From contig NC_064212.1 of the NCBI RefSeq assembly GCF_023101765.2, forward strand, positions 9,362,001 to 9,426,000: a DNA stretch of 64,000 nt. The letters run 5' to 3'. This DNA comes from Spodoptera frugiperda. Lineage: Eukaryota > Arthropoda > Insecta > Lepidoptera > Noctuidae. The notes below the pieces were generated by a model. The model was given only the letters and a program-made list of their open reading frames with translations, had not been told where the DNA came from and ran no database searches. Positions 44,601 to 60,600 of this stretch are shown piece by piece. A program made the position numbers and the translations under genes. Within the stretch, counting starts at the first letter, position 1. Each line of letters starts with the position of its first letter.

Positions 44601-47600
44601 CCCAAAGGGCATTCAAAATCGATATTTGTACGGTTAAAATGTAGCTCTTTCTCAGGTACATTATGTCATCACAACTCATCACGCTCATCAGTCACCGTAT
44701 AATTATTGTATAAAAATAGATATGTAATAATGATAAGTCACGATAATCTACTGCACGACAAGTCTAGAATGCATGCGTTCACTCGCGGTCCCGTTAGTTC
44801 AAAGACCCAAATAACAATCATCATTGCAGAGGCACGTGAAACTTTTTAATTTAATCGATTACACAGACCCGATCGTTATGTGCAACACGTAACACATGCA
44901 AGAAAAACCTAATGTGTGCAGTTCGTTGGTTATTCTTTCTCGCGTGACAGTAATGGCGGAAAGTTAATTTACTTGAAATGTTTCTCACGGTGTGCACAAC
45001 CGAGTCCAGACATTACTGTGATAGACTTAATCGCAGGCCCATGAGCAACTTGTATGAAATGCTACGCTGAGATTAAATGCTTTATTACCACACCTGTGAT
45101 TACGGTAAATACCAGTAACCGCACAAACGGGAAACAGCTGATGAGGACAATGATAAGGTAATTCATTTTGTTTTAGGAAATTGTGTCATGGGGATATTGC
45201 TAATGGTGTACTTAAAGTCAGTTCAGGCAGAATTATTTGGTGAAAACTGGGTACAGTGTTACCTAGGTTGAGGCCGAGTGTATGCTAGGTAGACAAAGTA
45301 CTTAATTGAATCACGGTAGAGTCTGTGACACCTACTCGCAGTGGGGGAGTGAGTCACGAACATCTGGTGTTATGCAAGACTCGATAACAGCACGAGACAA
45401 GCAGGCTAACGATAGTTTAATCTTTGTAAACAGTGCCTAACTTACACAACCTGATGTACGTACTCAGATTGTGAAAAAAGTATATATCTACCTATTCACT
45501 ATGCTGCATCTCCTTGAGCATTGAAAATTGCTGAAACTGTCCTAACAACTGCAGCTGTAAGAAGCAGTAACTGTACCTATTTCATTCTAATGGTATTTTT
45601 AAAAACGGCAAGCAAGAAAAATATGTCCATTTTGATCAACAAACTTTTTGCTTAAATCTAAACAAATACAGCAATACCAAAACTGCATTGAAATAAATAG
45701 ACGAACATGAAAAAGCCAAGCCCTTAATGGAATACAAATAGCTGCACCGTGATCTATTTGTGACCATTGTTTTGATCCATAAATACAGCAGTCGGAACCG
45801 CGATGGCGCGGCCAGAGCAAAGCGAGTAACCAAAGCGAGCGTGTTCGTCGCGATTGGCAACGAGCGTGAAATGTGGGGCGACGCAGCTGAGCCGCTCACC
45901 AGATCGATACTTGATACGCACCGCGCTCTGAATGCCGTCGTGACCGGATTCGATGATTTATCCATGAGAAGCCAATTTTCTAAAAATAAAGGAAACCAAA
46001 ACGAGCACTCGAGAGCACCAGAACAACCGGTACCCACATTACAGTATGGAGCTCCTATAAAAGGTGATGATCGAGTACGCCAACAAACATCCACTTGAAT
46101 CATTTCATAAGTGCTTCTTTGATGACTCACGCAGTGACCAAACACTTGTTCTATTTCGTTATCAGTTTGATTTGTAACTATCGGTTACTAGGTTTTACGA
46201 CATTAAATGCAAACTAGCTGGATGTGGCAATTGGTATAAATTTTACACTAATCGGAAAAAGATTGCTACAGAACCGAAAAGTAGAAAAACAACACGATCT
46301 TCTGCCAAACACAGTAGGAATGCGTATCGATAGAATAAACAAACAGGTAGAGCATTTAAAGTAATTCCAAGTTCGAGGTCAGCTACTCTATCATTGTTAG
46401 CTAGGCGGCTGGCTCTGACGTGATCTGGATTCCCCTGCGATTTTTACGTCGCCGCCCGGCGAGCGTCGGGCGCCGCAACACGTACACAATGTAGAATCAC
46501 ACAATGTCCTCAGCTGCACTTTCACTTGTTTATGTTCAACCGTACCTATGCTTGTGTATTCAATCATTCACTAACAAGTCGTAATGACGATTTTGTCCAA
46601 TGGTACAATTGAGGAAGTCGGAAACTATGTTTAAATCGCATGTCTAACTAGCATTTTCTCTAAAAACATAACCAACATCTAACAAAAAAGAAAGAATATT
46701 TTCAACGTTCATCGCGTAATACCCGTGATTTGAAACTATCTTATTTTTTGCAGACAATTTCGCTACAATCATCACCAGTCACGCGAGTCGCGAGTAGGTA
46801 CACACAAACATTCTAACTTTGGTTAATCCAAATATTTCTTCTAATGACTTTGTTAATGTGGGATATAAAAAATGTGGTGTGGGGTTCGTAAACCGCTGTG
46901 ATTCAATTAGAAGCGGTCATAAAGTAGCATTTGATGACGGAACAGAGCGGTCACTTAGTGAGATTTGTCTGATGAGCCGTGACAGGCTGCGACCATTATC
47001 CATAATAAATAGTTGCAGTGAGGAGCCGACTAGCCGACTAGCGACTCCACTCCGTTATCCGTCACGCTTCGAGCTGCGAGCCGAACGGCAATAAATCAGT
47101 TTCGGTTTTTACTACACGAGAACATAATATCTGACTCTCATGTTACAAATATCTTCACATTGTACGTGTCATCTCAACTAGTTTATTATCATCGCTCATA
47201 TCCTCCTTATTGAGAGAATTGTGTACCTAATTTATTGCATTTATTGATTTTTGTGTGGTTGGCTGATATCATTTCTGCTCACAATATGAATCACAAAATA
47301 CACGTATTAACATTAAATGTATGACGAAATGATTTAACAGTGATAAGAGAGACCATTACAATAATTCACTAATGGTTAACGATATGCTGAAAAATGTATA
47401 AGTAAAGTAACTTTGAAAGCTAAGTTTGTGGGCACATAAAGTTTCATAATATTAGCTCATCTCATACGGAGCTGAGTGGTGAATATTTAATCGCCCACAG
47501 CATCGTGGTAAGTTGATATAAATTATGAGTTATGATGCATGCGCTTTGTGGTTAATTTAGTTGAATTATGAAGGCGTGTGCTCGACCTTGAGCGGGACTC

Positions 47601-48585
47601 GCTTCGCTGCACCCGCCAGTTCCGGTCTCTCTGTCTCGGTCTAAATACACCACCACATGTGTAAGTCAACATCAATTACACAATATTAAGATATTCATGT
47701 CCATAATAATTGCAAACTTTCCACTTTATTGATCATAATTAGACATTACATTCCGGTTACGGAAGCGCAGACATGAGCATCACACAGTGATGTCACTTTA
47801 TGTTTTCCACTCAATTATAATGTGGCGCGACACAAAATATAATTATGTTCAGCCAACATTATGTTGTTCCCGAAATATAATCCGGCATAGATTAAACCAT
47901 CAATGGGTTTAAACATGAAGAGTGATATTGAATTGTTGATGCAAGATAAGCCTTTTCTATTGAGATCGTGATGAGTAACTTTTTATCCAAAAAAAGCTTT
48001 GTAACTCTCCGTTATTTGTTAGTTCTTTATTAAATACAAAGCCACTTTCTTTTGTATAATGCATAGCTTTAAATAAGGGGTTTCATCATTTTTGTACGGA
48101 TAGCAGGATAAAGTTATTGTGGTTCAGTTCATCCCATTATGCATAAAGAAACGGCACAAACATTTTTGTTTCGAGACAGCGGCACATTTCGGCAGCATCC
48201 TTTTAGTAATGTTATTTTCATGAGAAACCTTTTTTATGAAAATATTTTGTGTGGTAATGCGAAATATCAGATGTGCCGCAGTCATGCATTAATGAGACTA
48301 ACCAGTCCGACCTCGACCCGCCACCGACCGGCCGCTGCCGCTGTCAAACCTGCGCTTACAAAATGAAGTCGCGTGAAAACTAATTAAACTTTGACCTCCT
48401 CACTTTAGTGTTATCTCGTACCGCCACCTTGGTATCGAACAAACAAGAAACTATTAATAACTCATCGTATTATTAGCCTTTTAAGTACAGACAATATAAA
48501 AGTTGCCAAGGTGACGGAAAAATTGTCTTCCAAAAGGGAGACTGTGAACCATAAATAATGAGATGTAAGCGACGGAGGGTCATCT

Positions 48586-48682
48586 NNNNNNNNNNNNNNN
48601 NNNNNNNNNNNNNNNNNNNNNNNNNNNNNNNNNNNNNNNNNNNNNNNNNNNNNNNNNNNNNNNNNNNNNNNNNNNNNNNNNN
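48586..48682. other. Assembly gap (97 N)
   Basis: A run of 97 undetermined bases. The left-hand sequence ends the first block and the right-hand sequence starts the second copy of that same block. The join is therefore a scaffold junction between overlapping contigs rather than a sized biological gap. Confidence 0.95.
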
Positions 48683-51600
48683 CTCAGTCGACAATAAAGT
48701 TATGAATGAGCTAAACATTATGAATAAAGCAAAAGTTAAATAGAACGTGGAAATAAGTTACATCAAGAGAATTGTAGGTACACTTACGTAGATAAAATGG
48801 GACGCTACCGGGACCCGTGGATGCGACATTGTTGCCGCAGTCCCGACCTCCAACCCTAAATGTATGACGCCCAAAGAGCCAGCCATATTATATGGCCGGC
48901 AACTTTGCGAAACAGCCGGGACAAATCGTGCCCAATTTATTGTTTTGATTTTCTCCGAAAAGACTTTGAAGATGTATTACGTACCTTTTTATTTCATATA
49001 AATCTTAAGGTATGTAATAAAGCTTTTTCTTTTTGAGGCGTCTAATCAAGTCTTAATGTCGTAATTGTATCAACAATGTGTGATATTTGGATCAATGATA
49101 ATATAATTATTTTTACTGCCGTACTGAGAGTTATTTAATTGTTACTTTACCCAATCCTTAGCGATTGTTTTCGGAACAAAATCCTCACTAATAAGGAATA
49201 ATCAAATGTCTCTGAGTACGGTGGTTAGTTGCTACCACGTAAGGCCATTCGCCAAACTTAATGACAATAAACTGTTTACCTACTACGCAAACCCAATTTA
49301 GCAATGTCCACTCAAGAACAAAAATACTACAGACATTTCAATGCTTAAGTAATTGCAACCGAATCGAATCGTTTAAATATACTTATTACTTTTTGAATAC
49401 GATATAAAAGAATCTATTGTTAAAGGACAATGACCGCTCGAAATAGCACGTATGTTACATTAGGCATCGTTTTTGCATACAACGAGTGAGCGATGTATTT
49501 ATTTTAATAAAAAAAAAGTAACGCTAGACAATCTAGACGTGTAACACATGTGAGCAGTGTGTGGTACATACTAAGTTGTACTACACTTGGAAATATGTAC
49601 AAAAATCTTGCAAATGCATTGTAGAAGTTTGATATTGCAAATAAATAATTTACAGGCAAAGGTGTTTACATAATTTCCATCACATTTTGATTTATTACAA
49701 AAAATACTTTTCAAATAAACAAAATTTGCAACTACATTTTACACTGAGATTATATTGTGCGGACATTGTATACCTCTGTATCCTTAACCAATGGGCGTTT
49801 TTGTTAAACTTAAAGTGGAGACAAGATCGCCGTTTTTATCACTTTGAAGAAAAAATATCAAAACCCGCGCTTTTATCTTGTAGTCACTCACATAGCTGTA
49901 ATAACTAAGTTTGAAGTGGACTTTTAAAATTTGGCCTCCTGAGCCGAACATTAATGACCTGCGCCGCCATTTTGAAGGGCTGTTTAAAGGAAAACCCCCG
50001 CTCACGGCCTGCCTCACAGGGGAAGTAATGCATTTTCCTTTATCACAGTGCGGACAGTTTGCGCTATTCTCGAGAAGGGGACCAGCTTTTACGATTATTG
50101 TGCTCACATCGTTACAGCATGAGATCTGCAATAAAAAAACACTGGATTCGATCTCGCACACCGTAAAAGGCAGCACTGTCGCCGAAACGTTCCTCTCAAA
50201 TACTATTACCGAGCAAGTTCGATTTTAGGATAGCAATTTACTGCTAACTTATGAGACGACAAGGTAAATTTCAAGGTAAACTCCCAACAAAGTTATAAAT
50301 AAATATCGATTTAGATAATAGTGTTACGTTATAAAATCCGATTTAGTAATTAAACTTTTTGCTTTGAAGTGGTGGAACGAACTATATTTCACCACGTTTT
50401 AAGAAAACAGTTTTTGTAAAAGGGTTAGCTGAAGTTACAGTGTAAACAGAGTTACGACACGCGTCACAAGCGCGGCATTTCAAAGCGGTGTGTTGCAAGC
50501 ATCAGGCGAGATCTAAAAATGTCAAATTCGTGTGGATATTTCGCCTTGGGAAGTGAAGTGAGGGCTGGCTCCTACAGAACATGACGGCGGCGCTGCACCG
50601 CGCACCGGAACACTGCCGGCCATGCGGAGCGTGAAATAATGCACCACATGTTGAATAACATCGTTAATTAATAGCATCGGGCGAAAGCGCAAGTGTTCAC
50701 ATGCGAGCACGGCGTAAAACTTGACTTATTAGAACATTAATTACGAATAAGGATAATGTAATGCAGCAGAACAAAATTATGGTTGTTATGTTGCAAGGGG
50801 AAGTAAGCACTTCCCAGGTAAGTACTTGCCAAGTTTCACGAGAGCTTGTAAAGTTTCAATCGTTAGGATTATACTTGATGGCCTTTCTGAAAGCACTTTT
50901 ATAACAGCTAATAACATTTCATAAAATATGATCTTCCAACCCATATCGATAACAATGACTTCACACACTAGATAAAATTCATATCTTTTTAATTCACACC
51001 TGAGTTCATTGACCTTTCCGAATTTATCTTTAAAGTTATAACTGTCGCTGTGTCAACCGCGCCGGAGTCGGACAACAAACATGGAGTTATGTTATTATAG
51101 TTTACACTTGTCCATGTTTAGAATCGACAGACGGAAGATAAAACAACTCGACTTTCTCTGGGAATATTTTGGAAGTTGAATTTATTTTTGTCGCCTTATT
51201 TGGAACTGCCGTAAATGTATGGTTTAAAGTGACGGAAATAAAACATGAAGGAAATGATATTGACAGTAATTAATTTATGTATTGTGTGAGTATTTTTTGA
51301 AGTTGCAGTGAGCCTGATATAGGGCATTCGTGCGGGAGAAAGTGCGCTAGTTGCGCGAGCGCAGCCCGTCGGCGTCGTGAGAGCCGGGACGTGCTAACAT
51401 TGCAAGTCGGCCACTCACCTACAGCTTGGCTCACTTGTGCATCCAAGGCTCAGACTCAATATGTCTATCAATCACACATCAAGCGTGACGGGAGTAATAA
51501 CTTGGTACAAGTGTGCAACGCACGTCTGTTTGCCGATGTACGGGTCACTTTTGCTTTCTTTGTTTAATGGTGTAAATACTAAATATCTAGATAATATATA

Positions 51601-54600
51601 ATTTTGTTCCACAAAGAGGATATTATAGTAACGTACTACGCGAGTAACCATAAACTATGCAGATAAAAGAACTCAGGAATATTTATTGGTTCGATCGTGC
51701 TTAAACAGATCCTACATTGGCAGTAAAACGTAGAACTGGAATTTAAGTAACATTAAGAGTACCGTAGGATCGAGGGTCCTTTGCAAATATTAAATCCGAG
51801 GACATAATTCGTGGTGTCGCATTACTTCGCGAGTTCGGCAGATATGAATGCGAGGTCACGAGTGGCCGCCGACGCTCTGCTCCGTGAGGGTTTCACTAGA
51901 AAGCCTTCGATGACACCAGACACCGCGCCGGCTCAACTTGAGGCTGTAAATCTCGACGAAGTGGAAAGTAAACGCTTTCCAACATGCACTACTTCAGTAA
52001 ATAGATGTCACCGTGCTCTCTGAACGCGGACAAAAGCGCTCGGATTAAGAAAATTCACATAAAATTTTGGAATTACAAGTAGATTCCTCGATTCCGGTTC
52101 GCTCGCTTACTTATCATAATAACCGTTCATTCTTCGGCATGTTTGACAAGTCGAATCATAAAAGAAACATGGAATATAAATAGAATAGTAGAAACATCCG
52201 GCGGAGGAGGCAATAAACAATCGAAGACCCTTCCTTGCAACGGTATAATTACTCGAGTGATTTTTTTCTCTTTGTGTCTCGAAGCTCCTCTCAGCCAGGA
52301 ATGAAGTACCGACTTGTAGATTAATAAAAAGTTTCAAGGAAGAGTTGCAGTCCTAGCGTTGGTCTCACAGTTTCTTTACGAAGAAACATTTTGTGTTGAA
52401 GTAAGATAATAAGTAAGAAAATACACAAATTTAAAATGTGTTAAGTTAAAACGCTTAAATAGCTACTGAAAATAATATCCTGCGTAGTTAAGTAACATTA
52501 AAGCGGCCTAATGTGATCGTCATCAGTATTCCGAGAGTGGAACAGGGATCATGAAGATAATTATCCCTAAGGATCTCCATTCCTATCTATGGACAGACAA
52601 TGGGGGAGCTCTGCTCTTCAGCTGTGAACATTTACGGACAACTTTTTAAATCCCACTCGGCGTTCCGGGCTCCTATTTATTTTATATCGTCATTTACTAC
52701 ATTCGTTAATTCATTATTCATTAATTACCCAGAAACGTTTTCATTTGATTGAAGATTAACCTGACGATAACGGTCGCATTGACTTTCATATCAATATTCA
52801 TGACATGACATGTTGCACGCGTAATTAATCATTTAATTGCTATCTATACTTTACGTAACTTTCATTTTAGATCTTATTTCTTTTTACAAGAAACTGTATA
52901 TTATAAAATTTACATAATATATGGTCGTAGTGTGTAGTTATAGCCGTGTGCCAATTACGCGGGCCGGGCATCGAACTGCTGCGCAAGCGGCGGTGCGGAC
53001 GTGACCTCCGCTCGATATGCACAACGGGACCCTTTATTATTCAGCCCGTGAACCCTTGCCCTTATGTGTAAGATATGCAATTTTATTCTAATCAAAATAA
53101 GACAGCTAGTTGAGACTTATTTACATGGTACAACCGAAGTAACGCATACAGAATATCGACCTCTTGTTAGTTAAAATTTAAATACTGTTGTTACTTAAAA
53201 TGCAAACTTATATATCTATGTACTAAAGCGTACTTACTTAATATAACACTAAAGAGGTGTTATCCTACCAAATATAAATCGTCTTCTGATTTCCATTAAG
53301 TGAAATTACTTTACAACGTATATAAACATCAATTAAGTACATCCTGCGATCATGCTTAACTCGAATAAATGTTACTTGGCACAAGTTGAGTATACGTACT
53401 CTTAGTACGTATTATTAGCCGGTTAACGTATCCTAGTTAACTAGCACATACCTCAACATGGCTATCAACTATCAATCCGTCGTCACGATACTGTCACGGT
53501 TTAGAAATCGCAAGATTTAATACATATTAAGCCTTATATACTTAAGGACTAGGTTCATAATAAGATAATAGCGTACACTACTCGCCGATAAATATTGCAC
53601 ATCGAATTTTGGTTAGAGACAATTTTGTGTGGTATTACGATGATCTACGATTTTTACTCACTTTTTCTTTTTTTTTAATCTTTTTATGATTCGAGGAGAG
53701 TGTACGACTAGTTTTATGCTTTAGTAGTAAAAATGAGCAGTATAATACGCGGTGGTTTGAGTTATTTATTGTCTCTTTTCAAACGTCGATGTGCAATGTT
53801 TATTGCCGGGTATTGTACTGCACACATTGTATAGAACTGTTCAGGGGTGGACGGTGTGATTTTTTTTTATTCATATTTTTCGCTTGATATTCATTACGGG
53901 GCTTACGTCAGTATTACAGTGTTGACAGCTACTGTCAACGGTTAATGGGTGTTGTGCTTTCTTTAATACCCCTCACTGTAACGTTTTTATGATTGTGTGT
54001 GTGACTGTTGAAAGGTTTTAATTCTCAATTAATGTCATTGCATTGTTCAAATTAATGTTTTTGTTCCATTACATTGAATGAATACATAACTCTACAAACT
54101 TTAAAGGAAAATAGCGTGATACTATGTTGCAGTGCATTATCGAATACGTAATAAACCGCATCAGCCAATAACAATAACAATGAAATAATGAATGATTACC
54201 GATTATATCGGACTATGGGAAACTTTTCAATCAGTTTTGATATAGATTGTTGCACGAGATTGTGATGATTACACACACCAATCTCGAACGTCAGGTCATG
54301 ACAGGTTTGTACACAGTCAATTGTAAAATGGAGCGGATTTGTGACGGTAGGATTATCTCAGCTATAAACTGAACAGGCTTGAAAGCGAGTCTCGCCTTGA
54401 GATCACATTTGTTAAGGTGAACGGTACAACCTGGGAACGTGATGTTTACGACTGTAATAACGACTGATTTCTGTTTCTTTCGCGCAACGAATACGATTTT
54501 ATTATAAAAATACTGATTTCTTTAACTGCTGTATTCAGAATCATTTGATGGTTACTTAACACAGTCCTTAGCAATTGTTTTCGGAACAAAATCGATACTA

Positions 54601-57600
54601 AGGAATAGTTTGAGTAACTATTAAATGTCTCGAGTGTGGCAGTAAGACTTCGTTGTTTTTTGTATCTGAATATCCTAATAGCTAAAAGTAGGTAAATAAT
54701 TACTACACCCACTTCTCGATAATTATCTAGTCCCTTGTAATAAAAGGCAAACTTATTAGGTACCTATAGGTAAACAAGTCTCTAATTCAGACATTAGGTT
54801 ACAAAAGATTTTTTACAAAAAAAAATATACATTTTGCCTGACTCACAAACTCACAAAGCTCATCTGAGATTTCGTGGCCAACAATAGCAGCCGCGGCGAC
54901 CAAGGTATAGACAAAGTAAAACAGTCAGTATTTACCAGTATTCCTTACCAAAAGCTAATCCAAAGTTTTTCTCGAATAAACAACAAAAATAAAAGAGTCC
55001 TGAGAAACTTTGTGTTCTGGACTCAGTTGGTGGCACGTCTTGAAGCTTCCTGGCTTAAGCTATCTGGGTAGATGACTGGAAGCGAAGATGAACTTCCCAA
55101 GTACCTATTGAAACCATTTTACAATAGGTTAAACCCATTAGTAATTCGGATCACAGCTTAATTCCAATGCGCATAATAAAGACAATATCTTTCATCATAA
55201 ATTAATATTTCGATATAATCGCAGTCAAAATATGGCCATATCCCGATGGGCCCGAGTATTGGGAACTACCCTATTATCCATAGCAAGTATGTAAATGAGC
55301 ACCCTTGAACAGCTACCGATTCCCAAACAAATTGGCTTTTAAAGCTGCTGAGATATTCGAAAAGGGATTATCCCTTAAGTGTGCACTTAAATGTGATCCT
55401 TTAACATTACCGCCGTCCATATAGTCTAAAAACGTCCTCAAGATAAGTATAATATTGATGTAATAAAGCAAATATACTTAATACCTATGTGTAAATTAGC
55501 CATACCTAATTATATAAACCGTAGGCTAACTTCTTGCTTAGCCAGTGTGTAAAAACTCAATACGATGAGATCACGGCAGCTTGAGGTAGGTACCTACTCG
55601 TGTTAGTGTTTGGAGAACACAGAAGCAGCTCACACTGACATTAAAATTATTATTTACACAAAAAACATTTACTTATCACATTCGCGCAACTTTTAATGCA
55701 GCGCATGACATCAGTTTCATATGTTGTTGTTATAAAAACGCAGGAAATTCATGAATTATTTCACCGAAGCAGTTAAATAAGGTATTTGGTGTATTTTACG
55801 TCACATCGAATTAAACAGGCGATGACAACATAATGCGTCTGGCGTCCTACAAGTATTAATGAACGTTTTTTGAGGTTCGTTAAAATATTCTGGCCTGTTA
55901 GTTATACGGCACGGATTTTACATTAGGCTCTTGAATGGGTAAAAAACCAAATACGGGTGTTTTTTATTTCCCACGCCCGGTTTAGGTATTCGCTTAACGG
56001 TTTGTGTGTATTATGTATTCTATTTTGCGAGTAGGTGGCAATCTAAGGTCTTCAACTATTACCTTACATATAAACTTCAATCGCCATGACCGTACCTGAC
56101 CTGATCAAATATCAAAGTTGAATAACTACAACAGTTATGGAGAGCAAAAATGTGTGGAATATTTTCCTACATATCCATATACCGAGGTATGACTAGTTTC
56201 CAGTCGATTTAGTTACGATAAGACTTAAGTAAGTGCCACAAGATATTGAAAAATATAAATACAATCTCGTAGCAATTTTCACTTAGAGGCTGTCTCATCA
56301 ATATGTATCTGCTACAAAATGCCTATTTTGCTGTCGGTTCAGCTACCTAAGTACGTATTTTGAAAAATCGGTAATAGGAAATGAGGCTCGCGGGTCGGGT
56401 CCGGGTTAATCATTGTTGGCAGCGTGACGTGCTCCATCACCCCGGGATCAGGGGCAATTTGTCAATCACCACGTGAATGCCCCTCACTAAAGCTTTCAAT
56501 AAGCGATCCCAATCCCGGTCTAGCTGACGATGCTATTATCAATATTCAATAAAATGTCAGACCGCCATTTTATTAGTCACTTCCAGCAGATTGGTACGTA
56601 CGGCGTACCTATATACCTTACAATGTTACGAAAGAAAATCTGCTGAACATAGAGAAGTAATACCCCCGTTATGTGCAGTTATCCCATAATCCCTATCCAC
56701 AAATGTTTCTAGTACAAAAGTTCTTAGCACAATAAATTAAACGGTATAACTAATTGTTAGTAAAAAAAAAACTTAGTCATCTCCTTAAATTATGGCTATT
56801 TATTTTCTTAGCCAAAACATTTTGCACCATAATATTCATAATAGCGGCTTCCTAGATTATTATGCTTATGAAACCGCAAAAACTAAACTAATGTTCATTC
56901 GACACGACACTCGCGGGTGAAGTGAAGATTATTTAATAATTTCGAAACAAATGGCGTATATTAATTCCGAAGAAACTATAAAATTGCGAAATTGTTGAAG
57001 AATAAATAAATATTTGAGTAACACTTCGTCATAAAGAATGTCACGCCTGATCGTGTAACATAGTCGGTGTTGATAGCATGATATCATTGACCACTTTAAG
57101 ACCTTGTCACGCCATATAAAAACAGTTTACAAATCTAAGAATGTATTTACAATTCCGATGTAATCGAATGTATTGACTGTCAATATATTTATGTCGGTGC
57201 AGGCTAGTACTTACAGCACACAACGAAACTTCTAGGTACTCGTGTACCTACTTATTTGTGGTATTGGTAAATTAAATTTAATCCATGTTACATCACTAGC
57301 TATACAGCCGCCAGTAATCGAGAACTATGAACATAATCACTTAATCTTAGTATTCACTACAATTCCTTCAATTCCAATTTGCTCGATGAAGATATCGCAT
57401 GTCGCCAAATCGATATTAATTAAAAGCGTTCAAACAATGCTGTCATTATTCGCTTCGGCAAAGCCGTCACGGCGACCAATTGTCTCCACAGTCCTCGCGC
57501 CACCTTTACTATAGAGGCGTATATCTTATTTCCTCGTGGTTTCCATTCATTAATTATTTCTTTGATAGTTCCCTTTCCCCAAAGGGCATTCAAAATCGAT

Positions 57601-60600
57601 ATTTGTACGGTTAAAATGTAGCTCTTTCTCAGGTACATTATGTCATCACAACTCATCACGCTCATCAGTCACCGTATAATTATTGTATAAAAATAGATAT
57701 GTAATAATGATAAGTCACGATAATCTATTGCACGACAAGTCTAGAATGCATGCGTTCACTCGCAGTCCCGTTAGTTCAAAGACCCAAATAACAATCATCA
57801 TTGCAGAGGCACGTGAAACTTTTTAATTTAATCGATTACACAGACCCGATCGTTATGTGCAACACGTAACACATGCAAGAAAAACCTAATGTGTGCAGTT
57901 CGTTGGTTATTCTTTCTCGCGTGACAGTAATGGCGGAAAGTTAATTTACTTGAAATGTTTCTCACGGTGTGCACAACCGAGTCCAGACATTACTGTGATA
58001 GACTTAATCGCAGGCCCATGAGCAACTTGTATGAAATGCTACGCTGAGATTAAGTGGTTTATTACCACACCTGTGATTACGGTAAATACTGGTAACCGCA
58101 CAAACGGGAAACAGCTGATGAGGACAATGATAAGGTAATTCATTTTGTTTTAGGAAATTGTGTCATGGGGATATTGCTAATGGTGTACTAAGTCAGTTCA
58201 GGCAGAAATACTTTGTGAAAACTGGGTACAGTGTTACCTAGGTTGAGGCCGAGTGTATGCTAGGTAGACAAAGTACTTAATTGAATCACGGTAGAGTCTG
58301 TGACACCTACTCGCAGTGGGGGAGTGAGTCACGAACATCTGGTGTTATGCAAGACTCGATAACAGCACGAGACAAGCAGGCTAACGATAGTTTAATCTTT
58401 GTAAACAGTGCCTAACTTACACAACCTGATGTACGTACTCAGATTGTGAGCAAAGTATTTATCTACCTATTTACTGTGCATCTCCTTGAGCATTGAAAAT
58501 TGCTGAAACTGTCCTAACAACTGCAGCTGTAACAAGAAGCAGTAACTTGTACCTAATTTCATTCTAATAGTAGTTTTAAAAAACTGGGTATTATATTTTT
58601 AGAAAGGTAATCAAGAAAAATATGTCCATTTTCATCAAGAAACTTTTTGCTTGAAACTAAACAAATACAGCAATACCAAAACTGCATTGAAATAAATAGA
58701 CGAGCATGAAAAAGCCAAGCCCTTAATTGAATACAAATAGCTGCACCGTGATCTATTTGTGACCATTGTTTTGATCCATAAATACAGCAGTCGGAACCGC
58801 GATGGCGCGGCCAGAGCAAAGCGAGTAACCAAAGCGAGCGTGTTCGTCGCGATTGGCAACGAGCGTGAAATGTGGGGCGACGCAGCTGAGCCGCTCACCA
58901 GATCGATACTTGATACGCACCGCGCTCTGAATGCCGTCGTGACCGGATTCGATGATTTATCCATGAGAAGCCAATTTTCTAAAAATAAAGGAAACCAAAA
59001 CGAGCACTCGAGAGCACCAGAACAACCGGTACCCACACTACAGTATGGAGCTCCTATAAAAGGTGATGATCGAGTACGCCAACAAACATCCACTTGAATC
59101 ATTTCATAAGTGCTTCTTTGATGACTCACGCAGTGACCAAACACTTGTTCTGTTTCGTTATCAGTTTGATTTGTAACTATCGGTTACTAGGTTTTACAAC
59201 ATTTAATGCAAACTAGGCTGGATGTGGAAATTGGTATAAATTTTACACTAATCGGAAAAAGATTGCTACAGAACCGAAAAGATCTTCAAACAACACGATC
59301 TTCTACCAAACACGATAGGAATGCGTATCGATAGAATAAACAAACAGGTAGAGCATTTAAAGTAATTCCAAGTTCGAGGTCAGCTACTCTATCATTGTTA
59401 GCTAGGCGGCTGGCTCTGACGTGATCTGGATTCCCCTGCGATTTTTACGTCGCCGCCCGGCGAGCGTCGGGCGCCGCAACACGTACACAATGTAGAATCA
59501 CACAATGTCCTCAGCTGCACTTTCACTTGTTTATGTTCAACCGTACCTATGCTTGTGTATTCAATCATTCACTAACAAGTCGTAATGACGATTTTGTACA
59601 ATTGTACAATTGAGGAAGTCGGAAACTATGTTTAAATCGCATGTCTAACTAGCATTTTCTCTAAAAACATAACCAACATCTAACAAAAAAGAAAGAATAT
59701 TTTCAACGTTCATCGCGTAATACCCGTGATTTGAAACTATCTTATTTTTTGCAGACAATTTCGCTACAATCATCACCAGTCACGCGAGTCGTGAGTAGGT
59801 ACACACAAACATTCTAACTTTGGTTAATCCAAATATTTCTTCTAATGACTTTGTTAATGTGGGATATAAAAAATGTGGTGTGGGGTTCGTAAACCGCTGT
59901 GATTCAATTAGAAGCGGTCATAAAGTAGCATTTGATGACGGAACAGAGCGGTCACTTAGTGAGATTTGTCTGATGAGCCGTGACAGGCTGCGACCATTAT
60001 CCATAATAAATAGTTGCAGTGAGGAGCCGACTAGCCGACTAGCGACTCCACTCCGTTATCCGTCACGCTTCGAGCTGCGAGCCGAACGGCAATAAATCAG
60101 TTTCGGTTTTTACTACACGAGAACATAATATCTGACTCTCATGTTACAAATATCTTCACATTGTACGTGTCATCTCAACTAGTTTATTATCATCGCTCAT
60201 ATCCTCCTTATTGAGAGAATTGTGTACCTAATTTATTGCATTTATTGATTTTTGTATGGTTGGCTGATATCATTTCTGCTCATAATATGAATCACAAAAT
60301 ACACGTATTAACATTAAATGTATGACGAAATGATTTAACAGTGATAAGAGAGACCATTACAATAATTCACTAATGGTTAACGATATGCTGAAAAATGTAT
60401 AAGTAAAGTAACTTTGAAAGCTAAGTTTGTGGGCACATAAAGTTTCATAATATTAGCTCATCTCATACGGAGCTGAGTGGTGAATATTTAATCGCCCACA
60501 GCATCGTGGTAAGTTGATATAAATTATGAGTTATGATGCATGCGCTTTGTGGTTAATTTAGTTGAATTATGAAGGCGTGTGCTCGACCTTGAGCGGGACT

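Larger units (their letters stand above)
35704..48585. repeat. 12.9-kb block, haplotype/contig copy 1
   Basis: It matches 48683-61586 essentially end to end, with scattered SNPs and small indels (12,882 against 12,904 bp). Its right end is exactly the start of the N run. It contains many short ORFs shared by both copies. Apart from the candidate minus-strand exon at 35809-35850, I see no convincing coding region. Confidence 0.9.

Noticed and set aside
45636..46145. 169-codon minus-strand ORF, overlapped by a 112-codon plus-strand ORF, both repeated at 58635-59144
   Set aside because: Retention in both copies is expected if they are alleles. No domain, no splice context, and both strands open at once in a GC-richer patch, so I did not call a gene.
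48473..48743. ORFs running through the N gap
   Set aside because: They are translations of undetermined bases and have no meaning.
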